A program made the position numbers and the translations under genes. A stretch of DNA of 54,962 nt. Origin: Alkalihalobacillus sp. CinArs1 (GTDB taxonomy: Bacteria; Bacillota; Bacilli; Bacillales; Guptibacillaceae). Where the stretch lies: positions 1 to 54,962 of the forward strand of contig NZ_CANDOB010000007.1 in assembly GCF_947387515.1 (NCBI RefSeq). The letters are read 5' to 3'. Positions 51,721 through 54,962 of the stretch are shown piece by piece. Position 1 is the stretch's first letter; each line of letters opens with the position of its first letter. Below the pieces are notes generated by a model that saw only the letters and a list, made by a program, of their open reading frames with translations, was not told where the DNA came from and searched no databases.

Positions 51721-52344
51721 TTACTTATCAGATGAAAACACATCACCAATATCTATAAATACTTGTCTTAAGTGATACCATGTCCAATCAAGAATATGAT
51801 CGACTTCCTCGATCTCCCCTGTTACTTGACCCGCAGAAGCCATATATTGCTCTCCATTAATAACGAGAACATCACCTTCGACTTTCCCCTCGATTTCAAG
51901 ATTGCGGTTCTTAACAGTTAAATCTCCTTTTATTACTTCACCTTCCGGAACGATAACCGTATTTGTTTCCTTATCAAACGTCAGATTACCAGATAATGCT
52001 GTCATTTGATCTTCACTCGTCCATGAAGAATATACTGATCCTGCCATTAATACTAGAAAGAGAACTGCAGCTGCCATCAGCGGATGAGATTTCATCCATC
52101 TCTTAATCCAAACGGTCTTCTTTTCTTGAGGAAGTTGCTGCATTACCTTTGATGTAAAACCATCGGGTGCCTTAAGAGAAGGCGTGCTGAGGAGAAATGA
52201 TTCCGTTTTTTTAAGTTCATCATAATGGTGCTTACAGTCAGCACAGGTTTTTAAATGGTTTTGCACCGTAAGTTGTTCTTCTTTCGTTGCTTCATCATCA
52301 AGTACGTCATGCATCATTCGTACAATTTCTTCAGGGCATTTCAT
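51721..52344 (-). CDS. rsiW: anti-SigW factor RsiW
   Basis: A 207-residue (B. subtilis 208) zinc-binding anti-sigma factor: H30-x3-C34-x2-C37 in the N-terminal ZAS domain, one membrane helix (about 88-105) and an extracytoplasmic part. Cleavage by PrsW and RasP releases SigW under envelope stress. ATG at 52344 follows GGGGGAG by 5 bases; the frame is open further into sigW. Confidence 0.94.
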   Translation of the reverse strand: MKCPEEIVRMMHDVLDDEATKEEQLTVQNHLKTCADCKHHYDELKKTESFLLSTPSLKAPDGFTSKVMQQLPQEKKTVWIKRWMKSHPLMAAAVLFLVLMAGSVYSSWTSEDQMTALSGNLTFDKETNTVIVPEGEVIKGDLTVKNRNLEIEGKVEGDVLVINGEQYMASAGQVTGEIEEVDHILDWTWYHLRQVFIDIGDVFSSDK

Positions 52345-52363
52345 AGTTTCTCCCCCTTTCACA

Positions 52364-52924
52364 TCACTCACGTAACTTCTTTCTAAGTGCTTCTCTCCCA
52401 CGGTGGATACGGGTCTTCACAGTACCGACTGGTAATTCAAGAATTTCACTAATCTCTTTTAGTGAAAGCTCTTGAATATACTTAAGTGTAATAGCAGAAC
52501 GATACTTCAAAGGAAGACTTAATATCGCTTGATGAATACCCTCTTGTGCTTCAAGAGAAACAACTTCATCATCAGGCAATTGATCAGTAGCAGCTACTTG
52601 TGAGTACATCGTTAGGCCATCAGTGCCGGAGACTTCAGCATCAAGGTAATAATCCGGCTTCTTCTTTCTCATTCGATCGATCGCCAAATTTGTTGCAATG
52701 CGATATAACCATGTTGAGAACTTCCGATCGATTTGATAGCGATCAATGTTTGTATAAGCTCGAATAAATGCCTCCTGCGCCACGTCTTCAGCTTCTTGAC
52801 GGTTACCAAGCATTCGGTAAGTAAGTGCAAAAACACGATCCTTATAGAGCTCCACAAGCTCACCAAAAGCATTGTGGTCCCCTTTCCTTACTTGTACTAT
52901 TATTCTTTTTACAATGGCATCCAT
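52364..52924 (-). CDS. sigW: ECF sigma factor SigW
   Basis: A 186-residue ECF sigma factor (B. subtilis 187) with region 2 (AFGELVELYKDRVFALTYRMLGN, DVAQEAFIRAY) and region 4 (LPLKYRSAITLKYIQELSLKEISEILELPVGTVKTRIHRGREAL). It controls defence against membrane-active compounds. A SigW-type promoter precedes it and rsiW follows. Confidence 0.96.
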   Translation of the reverse strand: MDAIVKRIIVQVRKGDHNAFGELVELYKDRVFALTYRMLGNRQEAEDVAQEAFIRAYTNIDRYQIDRKFSTWLYRIATNLAIDRMRKKKPDYYLDAEVSGTDGLTMYSQVAATDQLPDDEVVSLEAQEGIHQAILSLPLKYRSAITLKYIQELSLKEISEILELPVGTVKTRIHRGREALRKKLRE

Positions 52925-52962
52925 ATATCCAACCCCCGCTATTCCCTGCGGCTATTATTCAA

Positions 52963-52987
52963 TACGTTCCAGGAAAAATAAAGTTTC
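52963..52987 (-). promoter_or_regulatory. autoregulatory SigW promoter
   Basis: On the minus strand GAAAC (52983-52987), 16 bases, CGTA (52963-52966), matching the SigW consensus TGAAAC-N16-CGTA except for the first base (C). Confidence 0.85.
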
Positions 52988-53134
52988 GTTTTTTTTATAA
53001 TTTTTTTATCCTCCCCTATTTTAGCACGAGAAAACTTTATTAATAACCAAAATACATATATTTCTAAAAAAGAGGTTTTCAATCCATACATATCGGGTAT
53101 ATAGAGGAAAATGAATGAAAGGGATGGTCTGCAA

Positions 53135-53323
53135 ATGGATTTTGCAAAGGGGCGGGAAAAAGAAATTTTACTTAAGGAAATTGAAGACTCTCGTAAGAAG
53201 ATGAATCTCTTAGCAAGAAAGCAGCCATTAAGTTCCTCAGAAATAGTAGAAATCAGCACTTATCTTGATAACCTACTGAATAAATACGATGAATGTAAAA
53301 ATAATAAAACAGCGGCTCTCTAA
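53135..53323 (+). CDS. Spo0E-like aspartyl-phosphate phosphatase
   Basis: A 62-residue helical-hairpin protein of the Spo0E family, with the conserved S41-x-x-L-D45 signature (STYLDNLLNKY). Such proteins dephosphorylate Spo0A-P and restrain sporulation. ATG at 53135 has AAAGGGATGG 7 bases upstream; an in-frame ATG at 53111 (70 residues) is possible but its site is too close. Confidence 0.82.
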   Translation: MDFAKGREKEILLKEIEDSRKKMNLLARKQPLSSSEIVEISTYLDNLLNKYDECKNNKTAAL

Positions 53324-53338
53324 CTTCTTAGAGAGCCG
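53313..53338. terminator. bidirectional terminator between spo0E-like and arginase genes
   Basis: CGGCTCTCTAA-CTTC-TTAGAGAGCCG, an 11-bp stem overlapping the stop of the Spo0E-like gene. The minus-strand side continues CTGTTTTATTATTTT. Confidence 0.8.
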
Positions 53339-53347
53339 TTAATCATG

Positions 53348-54250
53348 TTATTTTAATTTTTCTCCGAATAAAGATCCCATCAGTGCAACAGCTACTGTTG
53401 CTGTCTTATTCTTCTCATCCAAAATAGGATTCACTTCAACGAACTCAGCAGAAGTAAGGATATCGGATTCCGCAAGCATCTCCATAGCGAGGTGGCTCTC
53501 ACGATAGCTGATTCCTCCAAGAACTGGTGTACCAACACCTGGTGCATCGTGAGGATCTAGTCCATCAAGATCAAGACTTAGATGAACACCATCTGTGCCA
53601 TTGGACACATGGGCAATTGCTTCTTCCATCACTTTTGTCATTCCCAATCGATCGATTTCATGCATCGTAAACACTTTGATTCCTTTTTCCTCTATCAACA
53701 CTCGCTCACCTTCATCAAGAGAACGAGCTCCGATAATGACGATGTTCTCAGGTTTAATCTTTGGACTGTAACCTGCGATTCCTGTTAACGACTCATCGCC
53801 AATACCTAGACTCACCGCAAGCGGCATACCATGGATATTACCGGATGGTGATGTATCAGCAGTATTTAAATCTCCATGAGCATCGTACCAAATCACACCA
53901 AGATTATTATAGCTCTGCGAAACTCCTGCGAGTGTACCAATTGCGATACTATGATCTCCTCCAAATACGAGCGGGAAGCGCTTACGTTCAATCACTTCGT
54001 TAACCCTTGAAGCAAGCTTTTCACTAGCATCTGCAACTTCTTTTAGATTCTTTAACTGATGGTCTTGATTCTCTGGACGTTGCTCAGGTCTACCGATTTC
54101 AATATCTCCAAGATCTTCTATATCATAATTCAGTTTCTCTAATCGTTCTACAATTCCTGCGTACCTTATTGCGCTTGGTCCCATATCGACCCCACGTCTC
54201 ATTTGACCTAAATCCATAGGTACTCCAATTATCGATAGTTGATTATTCAT
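53348..54250 (-). CDS. rocF: arginase
   Basis: A 300-residue arginase (B. subtilis RocF 296). Manganese-binding motifs are complete: GGDHSIAIG (near 98), DAHGDLN (near 124) and SLDLDGLDP (near 226). It hydrolyses arginine to ornithine and urea. AGGAGG precedes the ATG. Arginase beside sigW is a common Bacillaceae order. Confidence 0.96.
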   Translation of the reverse strand: MNNQLSIIGVPMDLGQMRRGVDMGPSAIRYAGIVERLEKLNYDIEDLGDIEIGRPEQRPENQDHQLKNLKEVADASEKLASRVNEVIERKRFPLVFGGDHSIAIGTLAGVSQSYNNLGVIWYDAHGDLNTADTSPSGNIHGMPLAVSLGIGDESLTGIAGYSPKIKPENIVIIGARSLDEGERVLIEEKGIKVFTMHEIDRLGMTKVMEEAIAHVSNGTDGVHLSLDLDGLDPHDAPGVGTPVLGGISYRESHLAMEMLAESDILTSAEFVEVNPILDEKNKTATVAVALMGSLFGEKLK

Positions 54251-54433
54251 ATCTCGTCCTCCTAGAGTTATGTCTACCTATATTGTAACCATTCCGTTTT
54301 TAATGACTCAACTGGACAGTTTTTTGAATAAGTATTCATGTCATGACAACATTTCTACGAATTTTCGGATATTTATAAGTACAAGAGGAGAAGTAATTCC
54401 GAGAAGAGGTTTAATAGTTGAGGAAATTTAGAC

Positions 54434-54464
54434 ATAAAAAAAACCTTATACCGATATATAAGGA
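54434..54464 (-). terminator. terminator of the right-hand tRNA cluster
   Basis: On the minus strand CCTTATA-TATCGG-TATAAGG followed by TTTTTTTTATG, just after tRNA-Ala. Confidence 0.9.
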
Positions 54465-54468
54465 TAAA

Positions 54469-54544
54469 TGGTGGAGCCTAGCGGGATCGAACCGCTGACC
54501 TCCTGCGTGCAAGGCAGGCGCTCTCCCAGCTGAGCTAAGGCCCC
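54469..54544 (-). tRNA. tRNA-Ala (UGC)
   Basis: Acceptor GGGGCCT/AGGCTCC (one G-T), anticodon TGC, encoded CCA at 54469-54471. Last gene of the cluster. Confidence 0.96.
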
Positions 54545-54548
54545 ATTA

Positions 54549-54622
54549 TGGAGCGGGTGATGGGAATCGAACCCACGACATCAGCTTGGAAGGCTGAGGT
54601 TTTACCACTAAACTACACCCGC
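54549..54622 (-). tRNA. tRNA-Gly (UCC)
   Basis: Acceptor GCGGGTG/CACCCGC, anticodon TCC, encoded CCA at 54549-54551. Confidence 0.96.
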
Positions 54623-54631
54623 ATATGATAT

Positions 54632-54706
54632 TGGAGCGGAAGACGGGATTCGAACCCGCGACCCCCACCTTGGCAAGGTGGTGTTCTACCACTGAACTAC
54701 TTCCGC
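54632..54706 (-). tRNA. tRNA-Gly (GCC)
   Basis: Acceptor GCGGAAG/CTTCCGC, anticodon GCC, encoded CCA at 54632-54634. Confidence 0.96.
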
Positions 54707-54712
54707 GAAAAA

Positions 54713-54788
54713 TGGTGAGCCATGAAGGACTCGAACCTTCGACCCTCTGATTAAAAGTCAGATGCTCTACCAACTGAGCTAATGGCTC
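54713..54788 (-). tRNA. tRNA-Lys (UUU)
   Basis: Acceptor GAGCCAT/ATGGCTC, anticodon TTT, encoded CCA at 54713-54715. Confidence 0.96.
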
Positions 54789-54792
54789 TAAA

Positions 54793-54877
54793 TGGTGGAG
54801 GGGGACGGATTCGAACCGCCGAACCCTGAGGGAGCGGATTTACAGTCCGCCGCGTTTAGCCACTTCGCTACCCCTCC
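54793..54877 (-). tRNA. tRNA-Tyr (GUA)
   Basis: Class II tRNA of 85 nt, acceptor GGAGGGG/CCCCTCC, anticodon GTA, long variable arm, encoded CCA at 54793-54795. Confidence 0.96.
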
Positions 54878-54886
54878 ACAAATAGA

Positions 54887-54962
<76 letters not shown>

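Overview
The window looks like chromosomal DNA of a spore-forming, low-GC Gram-positive bacterium of the family Bacillaceae. The evidence is gene order and content: the complete eight-gene SigB stress operon (rsbR-S-T-U-V-W-sigB-rsbX) flanked by ndoAI/ndoA, alr, acpS and tex as in Bacillus subtilis; the cdaA-cdaR-glmM-glmS block with a glmS ribozyme; sigW-rsiW next to an arginase gene; and the sporulation genes cmpA and a Spo0E-like phosphatase. I cannot name the species from sequence alone. Both ends carry tRNA genes on the minus strand (Asn-Ser-Glu on the left; Thr-Tyr-Lys-Gly-Gly-Ala on the right).

Layout. 1-1110: tRNAs, sprT and the tiny divergent cmpA. 1120-9155: tex, the SigB regulon core and the EndoA toxin-antitoxin pair. 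9291-13782: alr, a LolA-like lipoprotein, a fused NAD(P)HX repair enzyme and acpS. 13936-18758: rhomboid protease and ydbS/ydbT, between which a four-gene cassette (14743-16822) has been inserted relative to the B. subtilis order. 18905-30187: assorted metabolic genes (methyltransferase, YhdH oxidoreductase with divergent TetR regulator, UV endonuclease, DegV, dienoyl-CoA-reductase-like flavoenzyme, CsaA, MscL, disulfide-bond pair). 30330-30752: a Fur-controlled locus with a candidate small RNA and a 56-residue membrane protein. 30846-41104: redox, transport and metal efflux genes. 41365-45714: a zinc-starvation cluster with three Zur-box-like palindromes, a zinc-free ribosomal S14, a COG0523 GTPase, a flavoprotein and a zinc-binding lipoprotein. 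45965-54250: glmS/glmM, c-di-AMP synthesis, SigW/RsiW, Spo0E-like, arginase.

Most interesting system. The cassette at 14743-16822 encodes, in overlapping or nearly overlapping order, an IsdG-type heme-degrading monooxygenase, a small phycobiliprotein/globin-like protein with a candidate bilin-binding cysteine, a stand-alone B12-binding protein with the CarH photoreceptor signature W-x9-EH plus the E-x-H-x-x-G cobalamin motif, and a PAS-STAS protein whose STAS domain carries Glu at both positions where RsbR has phospho-threonines, as in the blue-light stressosome protein YtvA. I infer a tetrapyrrole/cobalamin-based light (or heme/B12 status) input into the stressosome that controls the SigB operon only about 6 kb away.

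Other points worth attention are the FsrA-like Fur-controlled RNA, a 20-bp-periodic array of TATCCGCG motifs upstream of alr, an MscL channel carrying a C-terminal zinc ribbon, and a ribosome-binding-site hairpin downstream of the glmS ribozyme.
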